Source of the DNA: Bacteroidota bacterium
Lineage (GTDB): Bacteria > Bacteroidota > Bacteroidia > Cytophagales > Cyclobacteriaceae
NCBI GenBank assembly: GCA_023431285.1
Contig: JAEYXN010000228.1
Span: forward strand, 1-5,476
DNA length: 5,476 nucleotides
Reading direction: 5' to 3'
Under the pieces are notes generated by a model. That model was given only the letters and a program-made list of their open reading frames with translations. It searched no databases and had not been told where the DNA came from. The translations under genes and the position numbers were made by a program. Shown here in pieces: positions 1-5,476 of the stretch (position 1 is the stretch's first letter; the number at the start of each line of letters is the position of its first letter).

Positions 1-164
1 TGAAGATTGCCAAAGGTGAAAAGATTGACCATACCTTTACGATGAACAACGGAAAGAAGGAAGTACCCAGTATTTTGTTTGATCCTGTGGTGGTGGATAA
101 GGGGAATCTGAAAGCTACGGTAATACAGGATGGACATCTTAGAGAATCGGACCTTAGACCTTGA
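1..164 (+). CDS. xylF: D-xylose-type ABC transporter substrate-binding protein, C-terminal end (partial)
   Basis: Only the last 53 codons are present, read from base 3 to a TGA at 162-164; the rest lies upstream of the window. The tail reads NNGKKEVPSILFDPVVV, then KATVIQDGHLRESDL. It matches my recollection of the C-terminus of E. coli XylF (NNG-K-VPS-L--P---V-K-N---TVI-DG--KES-L) almost position by position. XylF is the periplasmic binding protein that delivers D-xylose to the XylGH ABC importer. The substrate of this homologue could be another sugar, because the binding-site residues lie upstream and cannot be seen. XylF-like proteins usually end at about ES-L; here two extra codons (R-P) and the stop fall within a tandem repeat, so the natural end may have been remodelled. 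Partner genes xylG and xylH are not visible. Confidence 0.8.
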   Translation, partial: KIAKGEKIDHTFTMNNGKKEVPSILFDPVVVDKGNLKATVIQDGHLRESDLRP

Positions 165-267
165 TTCCTTGATTCCTTGATTTCCTTGATTTCCTTGGAC
201 CTTGATTCCATGATTGCCTGATTACCTTGATTCCATGGACCTTGATTCCATGATTGCTTGATTACAT
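149..267. repeat. Degenerate tandem array of 7-9 bp units (consensus CTTGATTC)
   Basis: From about 149 the sequence divides into back-to-back short units: CTTAGAC, CTTGATTC (twice), CTTGATTTC (twice), CTTGGAC, CTTGATTC, CATGATTGC, CTGATTAC, CTTGATTC, CATGGAC, CTTGATTC, CATGATTGC, TTGATTAC. A higher-order copy is visible too: 197-225 and 237-265 are 29 bp long and differ at one base, spaced 40 bp apart. The seven bases GGACCTT recur at 149, 197 and 237, the first of them inside the xylF-type coding end. Unit lengths vary between 7 and 9, so no frame stays open and the array is very likely non-coding. It is not a CRISPR array, since there are no unique spacers. It ends 63 bp before the M28 peptidase start codon and so lies in or near that gene's promoter region. 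Confidence 0.85.
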
Positions 268-316
268 GGTTGGGCGGGATTGTCCAGTAATAATCTTATT
301 TTGTTATCTTTCAAAC

Positions 317-331
317 TTATCGAAACGATAA
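317..331 (+). promoter_or_regulatory. Inverted repeat ending on the start codon of the M28 gene
   Basis: TTATCG (317-322), AAA, CGATAA (326-331) form a perfect 6-bp inverted repeat whose last base is the A of the ATG at 331. In RNA it would be a short hairpin touching the start codon; in DNA it could be a small operator. No Shine-Dalgarno sequence lies in front of this ATG, as is usual in Bacteroidota. The structure is short and AT-rich, so it may have arisen by chance. Confidence 0.3.
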
Positions 332-1800
332 TGAAAAAGATATTACTCCTCAGCTTCTTTGTTGTCAGTACTGTTACACTGACGGCGCAGAATGATCCTG
401 TCAAAGATGTGATTAATACTGTGGTGATGCGCGACGTTGAAGCGCATATTACGTTTCTGGCAGCAGATGAGATGAGGGGAAGGAATACCGGTTCTCCTGA
501 GTTGGAGATCGCGGCCAACTACATCGCTTCGTTTTTCAAACAACAAGGATTAAAGCCTGCACCTGGTGCGTCAGACTATTTTCAGCCGGTGAAACTCCAG
601 TCCACCAAAGCCCCGAGGCACGTGGAACTTGCGATCAATAATCAGGTCTTCAAAATGAAAGAGGATGTGGTACTTATGGGCGGAGACTCCGCAAGCGCGT
701 CGGGTGAGATCGTCTTCGCAGGTTATGGTTCGCGGGACGACATGGTTAAAGCGAAAGTGAAAGGCAGGATTGTCGTGACCCTTGCAGGAAGCAGTGGCGA
801 AAACAATATTGCGAAAGCTCTTCTTTATGACGCCTCCAACAAAGCAGCGTTAGCTGAAGAGCTAGGCGCGAAAGCATTGATAGAGATCTTCGCCCTGCCG
901 GGAATGCCCTGGGCGGGTATTGCGGATTATCTCAGCAGAGAAAAGATTTCCATTGAGAAGAACACTTCCATTCCTCATCTATGGATGAAGAACAGCGACA
1001 ACGCTGTGGTTACTGCCTTGAAAGAAACCCGCCGCGCAACCGGAAGTGTTGATGTGCGCGGTACTTATAAGAAGAAAGTCAGTGCGAGAAATGTAATCGC
1101 CATGATTGAAGGCACGGACGCGAAGCTGAAGAATGAGTTCATCATCGTATCGGCGCACTACGATCACGTTGGCGTCAACCCGGCGATGAAACCTGACAGC
1201 ATACTTAACGGGGCAAGAGACAACGCCATCGGTACAGTGGGCATGATGCAAACCGCTAAATACCTCGCGAAGTATCCTCCGAAGCGTTCCGTTCTTTTCA
1301 TCGCACTGACCGCAGAAGAGAAGGGTATGCTGGGAAGCACATGGTATGCAGAACATCCTTTAGTGCCCCTTAACAAGACGGTATTCAATTTCAATTGCGA
1401 CGGAGCAGGGTATAACGATACCACGATGACGACAACCATCGGGCTGGAGAGGACTTCATTCAGCGCTGATCTTATCACCGCGAGTGAAAAGTTCGGATTG
1501 AAAGCAGGAAATGATCCGGCGCCGGAACAGAATCTCTATGAGCGCTCTGACAATTACAGTTTCGCGGTCAAGGGAATTCCTGCTATCAATTTCTCGCCGG
1601 GTACCAAAGCCTTCGACGCTGAGCTGATGAAATATTATCATCAACCTGCAGATGAAGTTGCGAGTCTTGATTTTAAATACCTGATCAAATTCTTCAGAGC
1701 ATTTGTGTACGCGAATCATTTGCTTGCCAACCGCGCCGAGAGACCGGTGTGGGTTGCAGGTGATAAGTTCGAGGCGGAAAGCAAGAAGCTTTATAAGTAA
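331..1800 (+). CDS. Secreted M28 family zinc aminopeptidase with PA domain
   Basis: This 489-residue protein probably removes N-terminal amino acids from peptides outside the cytoplasm, using two zinc ions. Residues 1-20 (MKKILLLSFFVVSTVTLTAQ) are a signal peptide with a likely cut near TAQ-N, so I chose the ATG at 331. A TTG at 280 in the same frame would put 17 polar residues in front of the signal. Residues of about 100-215 fit a protease-associated (PA) insert. The M28 core follows with all expected ligands: H276 (SAHYDH), D297 (GARDNA), catalytic E329 and metal-binding E330 (TAEEKG), D357 (NCDGAG) and H437 (YYHQPADE). Length and domain order are normal for Bacteroidota M28 proteins, and it appears intact and active. 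It stands alone downstream of the repeat array. The exact peptide substrate cannot be read from the sequence. There is no PorSS-type C-terminal sorting domain, so it is probably periplasmic. Confidence 0.93.
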   Translation: MKKILLLSFFVVSTVTLTAQNDPVKDVINTVVMRDVEAHITFLAADEMRGRNTGSPELEIAANYIASFFKQQGLKPAPGASDYFQPVKLQSTKAPRHVELAINNQVFKMKEDVVLMGGDSASASGEIVFAGYGSRDDMVKAKVKGRIVVTLAGSSGENNIAKALLYDASNKAALAEELGAKALIEIFALPGMPWAGIADYLSREKISIEKNTSIPHLWMKNSDNAVVTALKETRRATGSVDVRGTYKKKVSARNVIAMIEGTDAKLKNEFIIVSAHYDHVGVNPAMKPDSILNGARDNAIGTVGMMQTAKYLAKYPPKRSVLFIALTAEEKGMLGSTWYAEHPLVPLNKTVFNFNCDGAGYNDTTMTTTIGLERTSFSADLITASEKFGLKAGNDPAPEQNLYERSDNYSFAVKGIPAINFSPGTKAFDAELMKYYHQPADEVASLDFKYLIKFFRAFVYANHLLANRAERPVWVAGDKFEAESKKLYK

Positions 1801-1831
1801 CCCGATCTGATCGTCTGGGGAGGGATGCCGA

Positions 1832-1891
1832 AATTGAGGTGGATCATTTAGGATGATTATCTTAACTTGATCGAAATAAACCCCCTCAATT
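1832..1891 (+). repeat. Inverted repeat between the M28 gene and the small ORF
   Basis: AATTGAGG (1832-1839) and CCTCAATT (1884-1891) are perfect 8-bp complements, extended by two further G-C pairs after one mismatch (1841-1842 with 1881-1882). The 38-base, AT-rich space between them contains a smaller hairpin, ATCAT/ATGAT (1843-1847 and 1853-1857). The outer arm ends directly before the ATG at 1892. No T-run follows, so a classical intrinsic terminator for the M28 gene is not supported. It may be a leader structure or a chance pairing. Confidence 0.3.
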
Positions 1892-2044
1892 ATGGTAACC
1901 TTAATTTTATCGATCGCCACGTCGGTCATCCTCAGCACATTTTCTCCCAACATCGGTGACGCTCAGCAGAGCACCACTTCATCAGCAAGTTTCGGAGAAG
2001 GCGTTTATGCAGGTACCGGCGGCGGCGGCTCGAAAGGAGTTTAG
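1892..2044 (+). CDS. Small ORF, 50 aa, possible secreted peptide (hypothetical)
   Basis: I do not recognise this ORF. It runs ATG to TAG with 50 codons. The first 15-16 residues (MVTLILSIATSVILS) are hydrophobic like an export signal, and a possible cut site follows around GDAQ-Q. The remainder is Ser/Thr-rich and then Gly-rich, ending GVYAGTGGGGSKGV. No positive charge precedes the hydrophobic stretch, which weakens the signal-peptide reading. No Shine-Dalgarno is present, which is neutral in this group. It sits alone between the M28 gene and the truncated kinase, and its last codons take part in a hairpin (2034-2052). It could be a real short secreted peptide, the leftover front of a longer broken gene, or a chance ORF; the sequence does not decide between these. 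Confidence 0.3.
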   Translation: MVTLILSIATSVILSTFSPNIGDAQQSTTSSASFGEGVYAGTGGGGSKGV

Positions 2045-2114
2045 TACTCTTTGAACTGCTAAACTGTTACCTGAATTCTGAAAGGAGGACGGGTAACAGT
2101 CTTCACACCTCCTT
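2034..2114 (+). other. Cluster of inverted repeats with pseudoknot topology (possible structured RNA)
   Basis: Three pairings lie close together. (1) 2034-2040 with 2046-2052: a 7-bp stem with one G-T pair and a 5-base loop, over the stop codon of the small ORF. (2) ACTGTTACC (2063-2071) with GGTAACAGT (2092-2100): a perfect 9-bp stem. (3) AAGGAGG (2082-2088) with CCTCCTT (2108-2114): a perfect 7-bp stem. The left arm of (3) lies in the loop of (2) and its right arm lies outside, which is the order of an H-type pseudoknot with connecting stretches of 10, 3 and 7 bases. No T-run follows, so it is not a standard terminator. The AAAGGAGG at 2081-2088 resembles a Shine-Dalgarno sequence but has no start codon at a suitable distance. 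Function is unknown. Confidence 0.4.
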
Positions 2115-2132
2115 CAACTCTCTTCATCAGGT

Positions 2133-2678
2133 TTGCTCGCGGCGACGAAGATGCACCTCGGGGATCATAATGTATCAGGTGATGACTCCTATGGCAAAGC
2201 CCTGGGACTCATTAATGAAGCTTCTGCGACGGTGAGAAAAACGGCTCATAACCTGATGCCGGAGGTCCTGATGCAGCACGGACTGGAAAAGGCGTTGCAG
2301 CGTTATTGCAGTATCGTAAGCAATGACAAGCTGCTGTCCATCCAGTACGACTCGTGGGGTGAGATCGGTCGGTTTGCTTCCAGCTTTGAACTTTCCGTGT
2401 ACAGGATTGTCCAGGAACTGATCAATAATATTATCCGGCATGCTGGTGCCACGGAGGCACTGGTGCAATTGAGTTGTCAGAACCATATCCTTTCCATCAC
2501 CGTGGAGGATAATGGGGCAGGCTTTTCAAAGTCCGGTTCTGGTGACGTTGGCTTTGGACTGGCAAGTCTACGCTCCCGTGTGCAGGCATTGAATGGAAAG
2601 ATGGATATGACGAATGAATCCGGGAGTGGTGTGAGTGCTTATCTTGAGTTCGACACAAGAGCGATCAATGCAAATTAG
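2133..2678 (+). pseudogene. NarL-type sensor histidine kinase, 5'-truncated (lacks sensor and H-box)
   Basis: The reading frame gives up to 181 residues (TTG at 2133; the first ATG is at 2151). It begins at LLAATKMHL, the part of a HisKA_3 dimerisation domain that directly follows the usual ERxRIAxDLHDGLGG box; one preceding glycine codon (2130-2132) still fits. Upstream the frame reads unrelated residues to a TAA at 2094-2096, and no frame nearby encodes an H-box. The phospho-accepting histidine and any sensor, membrane or TPR part are therefore missing. What remains is well kept: the second helix (AHNLMPEVLMQHGLEKAL), an N box (ELINNIIRHA, residues 95-104), a G1 box (DNGAGF, 126-131) and a G2 box (GFGL, 140-143). 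The open frame suggests recent loss or a retained ATP-binding fragment. Such kinases normally pair with a LuxR-type response regulator; none is intact here. It could be a pseudogene or a short expressed ATPase-domain protein; I favour the former. Confidence 0.75.
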
Positions 2679-2711
2679 ATGCGCATTAGCATGATCGGTG
2701 AGCGTCATTAA
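2679..2711 (+). pseudogene. Ten-codon ORF, possible start of a lost response regulator
   Basis: ATG follows the kinase stop without a gap (TAGATG) and reads MRISMIGERH before TAA at 2709-2711. Response regulators of the NarL/LuxR class, which often follow such kinases, begin in the style M-(K/R)-I-x-(I/V)-x-(A)-D-D-H. The ten residues fit that pattern loosely (I-G-E-R-H against I-A-D-D-H). Nothing resembling the rest of a receiver domain follows; the end of the converging PD40 gene begins 22 bases later. With only ten codons, chance resemblance is quite possible. Confidence 0.15.
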
Positions 2712-2733
2712 TCTGTCGGTGCAGCCTCATCAG

Positions 2734-3627
2734 TCACTTCCTTTTCGTGAACCACGGAATATGCTGTGTGCTGATCCATTTTACATCGAGCTCCGAGCTA
2801 AAGAAGAAGTACTTGTTATCCGGAGTGATGTAAGAGCAGTATTCGTATGTATCGGTATTAAAAGTTCTTCCCATGTTGACAGCCGGAGTCCATGAGCCGT
2901 CGCTGGCACGTTCTGAGTAGTACAGGTCGGCGCTGCCGAAGGAGTCCGCTCTGTCGACAGCGGTGAAGATAAGAAACTCCTCATTGGCAGAGATCAGGGG
3001 GTCATGCTCTGTTCCCGGGGAGTTAATAGCCGGACCAAGATTCTTTGGTTCAGTGTATTCGCCATTGACGAGCTCACTCACATAAATATCCAGCGACCCC
3101 GTTGTACCGGAACGATCTGAAGCGAAGTATACGTTGCCATTCTTCGAGAGGGAGACGTAATATTCTGTGCTGTCAGAGTTCACTGCCCGAAGGTTCTCCG
3201 GCGCGGACCACACTGAATCGTTCAGAGGGCGCACGAACCAGATATCATAATCAGGAAGAGTATCGTTGCTGTCACGGGGCCGGTTTGAAATGTAATAGAG
3301 AGTACCATCGCTGGCGATGAACGGGTCTGCCTGTGAATACGCTTCTTCGTTGAAAGGTGCCGGGACTGGAGTGCTCCATGCGTTACCTTTTCGCTCTGTA
3401 GTGAAGATCATCCATTTCCCTTTCCTGGACTTTGAAAAGAAGAAGCACTTACCATCGGTAGAGAATGTTGCGTTGAAGTCGAGGGAATCTGTTGTGACTA
3501 TTCCGGGAAGGAAGGGCAGGGCCACGGAATCGGGAAGGGGTGCGGGGTATGTGAACTCAGAACTTGTAGCCTTGCCGTTGGTACATTGTTGAAATGCAGC
3601 AGCGAGGACGATGAGGATCGTTATCAT
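2734..3627 (-). CDS. Exported PD40 beta-propeller repeat protein (TolB-like WD40), probable lipoprotein
   Basis: The protein has 297 residues from the ATG at 3627; a GTG at 3639 would add four (MNLL). The N-terminus MITILIVLAAAFQQC is a short export signal. C15 could be lipidated, but FQQC departs from the usual lipobox (small residue before Cys) and no Lys/Arg precedes the hydrophobic run, so lipid attachment is uncertain. About five PD40 repeats follow at roughly 50-93, 97-151, 155-203, 207-258 and 262-290. Each has the pattern DP-(I/S)-x-(D/N)G-x-(L/V)YF-x-S-(D)R, then D(I/L)Y and W-x-x-P-x-NLG-x-xIN. Such repeats form a beta-propeller that binds partners or ligands; no enzyme signature is visible. 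Similar repeats occur in OmpA-type lipoproteins, but there is no OmpA domain here. It follows the S41 peptidase gene by 27 bases (15 if GTG is used) in the same direction, so the two are probably co-transcribed. It converges with the kinase remnant. Confidence 0.85.
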   Translation of the reverse strand: MITILIVLAAAFQQCTNGKATSSEFTYPAPLPDSVALPFLPGIVTTDSLDFNATFSTDGKCFFFSKSRKGKWMIFTTERKGNAWSTPVPAPFNEEAYSQADPFIASDGTLYYISNRPRDSNDTLPDYDIWFVRPLNDSVWSAPENLRAVNSDSTEYYVSLSKNGNVYFASDRSGTTGSLDIYVSELVNGEYTEPKNLGPAINSPGTEHDPLISANEEFLIFTAVDRADSFGSADLYYSERASDGSWTPAVNMGRTFNTDTYEYCSYITPDNKYFFFSSELDVKWISTQHIPWFTKRK

Positions 3628-3654
3628 TAACAGATTCACCAGAGTATTTGATTG

Positions 3655-5476
3655 CTATTTAACATTCTTTTCAATCCAGGCCACCGCTTTGTCGAAGACC
3701 TCATCCTTGCCGGCGCGGATGCCTTTGATTGTAGGCGTCACAGGCACATGCGGCCGCAGACCAAGGCGTTGAAGTTGCCTTCCATCGGCATGCCATACAC
3801 CCTGGCCACTAAAGTAAAGGTTGATATCGCCAGGGATCAGAAAGTTAGTAACATCGCCATTTGCACCAACGGTAGGGCTACCAATAAACACCGTATTGTT
3901 CACGGCTTCAAAGAACAGTCCGGAATGTTCTGCCTGACTCATGGCTGCCTCATTAATAAGCATGACCGTTTTGCCCTTATACTTCCATTTGTTGGAAGTC
4001 GCAACTGTTTGAACGAATTCAGTATTGGACTTGCGCGACAACATTTCACCATGCTTAATATTGGGAGCCAGCACCTCCGGGCGTCGGAAGATCGCCAGCG
4101 GTACGTTCTCTTTTTCTGTAAGGCGTGGCGCAATGGACCATGCGGTGCCATTGGGATATCCGCGCATATCAAAGATGATAGCCTTCGTGTCCTTGAATTT
4201 CTCGAACATATTGTCCACCTGATCTTGTGTGAGGCGAGCCAGGTCGGCATAGCCGATATTTGGATTAATCAACCCGACAACTTCATGTTTGAATGTTTCT
4301 TTAGCAAAAAGGTTGTGCTGTGCCGCCCACGTGAACTTCACATCACGGATTTTTCCTTTCGCATCCTGGAGGGTAAAAGTGCCTTCTGCGCCTTCATCAC
4401 CACGAACGAAATACGCAACCGCCAGTCTGCCCAGGGCCTGAGGGGTAGAGTGGGCGTAATATGTGGCGTACTTTTCCATCAGCTTTTGTACGGGTACACC
4501 GTTCACCTTTAGGATCAAGTCACCAATTGATATTCCAAGGGCAGTACAGACAGAATCGTTACGGAATTCTGAGACGATTACTTTCCCGTCTACATAGCCT
4601 GCGTACACCGGAGAGGGTGACTCGCCACGCAACTCATTCAGAGCCATGTTGCCAATCTGGTGTCCGTGCGAGTCATTAATATTGGCATACATCTTCGCAA
4701 CGGCATAACCATACTCTTTTTCATTCTGCGCCACGACGAAGTCCGGTAGGGATTCAGTAAGGATCGTTCTCCAGTTCTTATCCATGTATTGGTGATAAGG
4801 GAAGAAGTTATTGATGACGGTGTAGATCTTTGCGGCAGCGAGAACACGATATCCTACTGATGGGAATTTTCCAGGCGGATAGGTTGTGGTCGCCGCGGAA
4901 GTCGACTTCTGAAGAGTGGTGCTGGAATTCTTGATCTGAGTTTTACCAAGGAGGATGGATTGTGCTGCACTCATAGGATCTTCATTCGAGGCATACACGT
5001 AGTCAGCTGTAGGCTCTTTGGTTCCGATCACTTCGCTTGTTCTGAAGTTAACGATGATGTCATTCGAAAATCTGAATGTGTTGGTCAGCGAAAGCATGTC
5101 CGTTAAGCGATCATGGGAGCTAACGATGAATCCTGCACCAGCTTCCTGGTGAGCGAGGGCAGTGGCGGGTAACTCACTGAATTGGTTGACCACCCATACA
5201 ACTTTCGGGCTATCTGACGAATACATTCCCGGCGCACCGAGATCCTGCACCACATATTTTGTCATGTATCCACCTGAAGTACCGCCGCGCTCAGGGGTAA
5301 ACCCTGAATAGTATAGATTCCTGGCCTGCGTTGGAGAGGTGGTTCCAAAGTATTTCGAGAGACCAATGTAATCAAATGTAGAATTGAGATATCCCTGATA
5401 TTGTGTCATCACGCCGGGTTGACGGAGATCGAAAATGACTCCCTTCGAATTGGAAGTTTGCTCGATAATCTTTTTG
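3655..5476 (-). CDS. S41 family peptidase with tandem S41 folds and a PDZ domain (5' end outside window)
   Basis: The frame is open to the right edge, giving 606 visible residues; GTG/ATG codons at 5412 and 5409 are internal, because KGVIFDLR continues upstream of them. Visible residues about 11-175 form a degenerate S41 fold: KGVIFDLR (11-18), WVVNQFSELPATAL (around N97), FIVSS (116-120). A Ser/Thr-rich linker follows (about 182-203), then a helical S41 N-domain (VLAAAKIYTVINNFFPY) with NDSHGH containing the likely catalytic H270, a PDZ-like domain (about 293-336) and the second S41 core: KAIIFDMR (431-438), LINEAAMSQAEH with nucleophile S513, FIGSPTVGANGDV (530 on), and a GIRAGKDEVFDKAVAWI tail. 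The S-H pair and the lack of the CtpA-type lysine place it with tricorn-like S41 enzymes. Q569 stands about where tricorn has its catalytic Glu. It probably cleaves peptides in the envelope, but the signal region cannot be seen. It is the first visible gene of the operon with the PD40 gene. Confidence 0.9.
   Translation of the reverse strand, partial: KKIIEQTSNSKGVIFDLRQPGVMTQYQGYLNSTFDYIGLSKYFGTTSPTQARNLYYSGFTPERGGTSGGYMTKYVVQDLGAPGMYSSDSPKVVWVVNQFSELPATALAHQEAGAGFIVSSHDRLTDMLSLTNTFRFSNDIIVNFRTSEVIGTKEPTADYVYASNEDPMSAAQSILLGKTQIKNSSTTLQKSTSAATTTYPPGKFPSVGYRVLAAAKIYTVINNFFPYHQYMDKNWRTILTESLPDFVVAQNEKEYGYAVAKMYANINDSHGHQIGNMALNELRGESPSPVYAGYVDGKVIVSEFRNDSVCTALGISIGDLILKVNGVPVQKLMEKYATYYAHSTPQALGRLAVAYFVRGDEGAEGTFTLQDAKGKIRDVKFTWAAQHNLFAKETFKHEVVGLINPNIGYADLARLTQDQVDNMFEKFKDTKAIIFDMRGYPNGTAWSIAPRLTEKENVPLAIFRRPEVLAPNIKHGEMLSRKSNTEFVQTVATSNKWKYKGKTVMLINEAAMSQAEHSGLFFEAVNNTVFIGSPTVGANGDVTNFLIPGDINLYFSGQGVWHADGRQLQRLGLRPHVPVTPTIKGIRAGKDEVFDKAVAWIEKNVK

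Noticed and set aside
149..267. CRISPR array
   Set aside because: Units are 7-9 bp and directly adjoining, with no spacers of constant length.
297..303. TATTTTG as a Bacteroidota -7 promoter element (TAnnTTTG) before the M28 gene
   Set aside because: It is one base short of the consensus, and no -33 TTG lies at a suitable distance (candidates at 270 and 280 are spaced wrongly).
280..330. In-frame TTG start 17 codons upstream of the M28 ATG
   Set aside because: It would place polar residues in front of a clean MKK signal peptide; the ATG at 331 gives a standard export signal.
1456..1953. 165-codon open frame on the minus strand
   Set aside because: It is antisense to the intact M28 coding region, shows no recognisable domain, and is explained as a shadow of that gene.
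2081..2088. AAAGGAGG as a Shine-Dalgarno sequence for the kinase remnant
   Set aside because: No ATG, GTG or TTG follows at 5-12 bases, a stop occurs at 2094-2096 in the kinase frame, and the group rarely uses such sites.
2679..2733. Bidirectional terminator between the converging genes
   Set aside because: I find no GC-rich stem with a T-run in this 55-base gap; only the direct repeat TCGGTG is present.
3652..4512. 286-codon open frame on the plus strand
   Set aside because: It lies wholly opposite the S41 core, whose catalytic motifs are clear on the minus strand; the plus-strand product has no family features.

Overview
The window looks like a piece of a Bacteroidota chromosome (Chitinophagales- or Cytophagales-like) of moderate GC. 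The grounds are the kinds of genes present, start codons without Shine-Dalgarno sequences, and short hydrophobic export signals. This assignment is an inference from style; no rRNA or marker gene is present.

Layout. Bases 1-164 (+) hold the last 53 codons of a periplasmic sugar-binding protein of the D-xylose (XylF) type. Its stop codon lies inside a degenerate tandem repeat of 7-9 bp units (about 149-267). Bases 331-1800 (+) encode a complete secreted M28 zinc aminopeptidase with all metal ligands. Bases 1801-2132 hold no large gene, but contain an inverted repeat, a 50-codon ORF with an export-signal-like start, and a cluster of perfect inverted repeats that can be drawn as an H-type pseudoknot. 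Bases 2133-2678 (+) are the C-terminal part of a NarL-class sensor histidine kinase. The similarity begins abruptly just after the point where the H-box should be, so the sensor and phospho-accepting histidine are gone. A 10-codon ORF directly after its stop may be the start of a lost response regulator.

On the minus strand, converging on the kinase remnant, are two genes in one probable operon. The first (5476 to 3655, start outside the window) is a large S41 peptidase with two tandem S41 folds: an N-terminal copy lacking the catalytic serine, then a helical domain, a PDZ domain and a catalytic S41 copy. The second (3627 to 2734) is a probable exported or lipid-anchored protein with about five PD40 propeller repeats.

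How they fit together. The theme is the cell envelope: sugar uptake, extracytoplasmic peptide breakdown (M28, S41) and a propeller protein. The S41/PD40 pair separates into two proteins the parts that the tricorn protease carries in one chain (propeller, PDZ, S41 core). The middle of the window (about 1800-2733) looks like a decay zone where a two-component system has been cut at both ends. I see no mobile element, CRISPR array, tRNA or rRNA. The most unusual items are the repeat array that runs into the xylF-type stop codon, the possible pseudoknot before the truncated kinase, and the half-dead tandem S41 protein.
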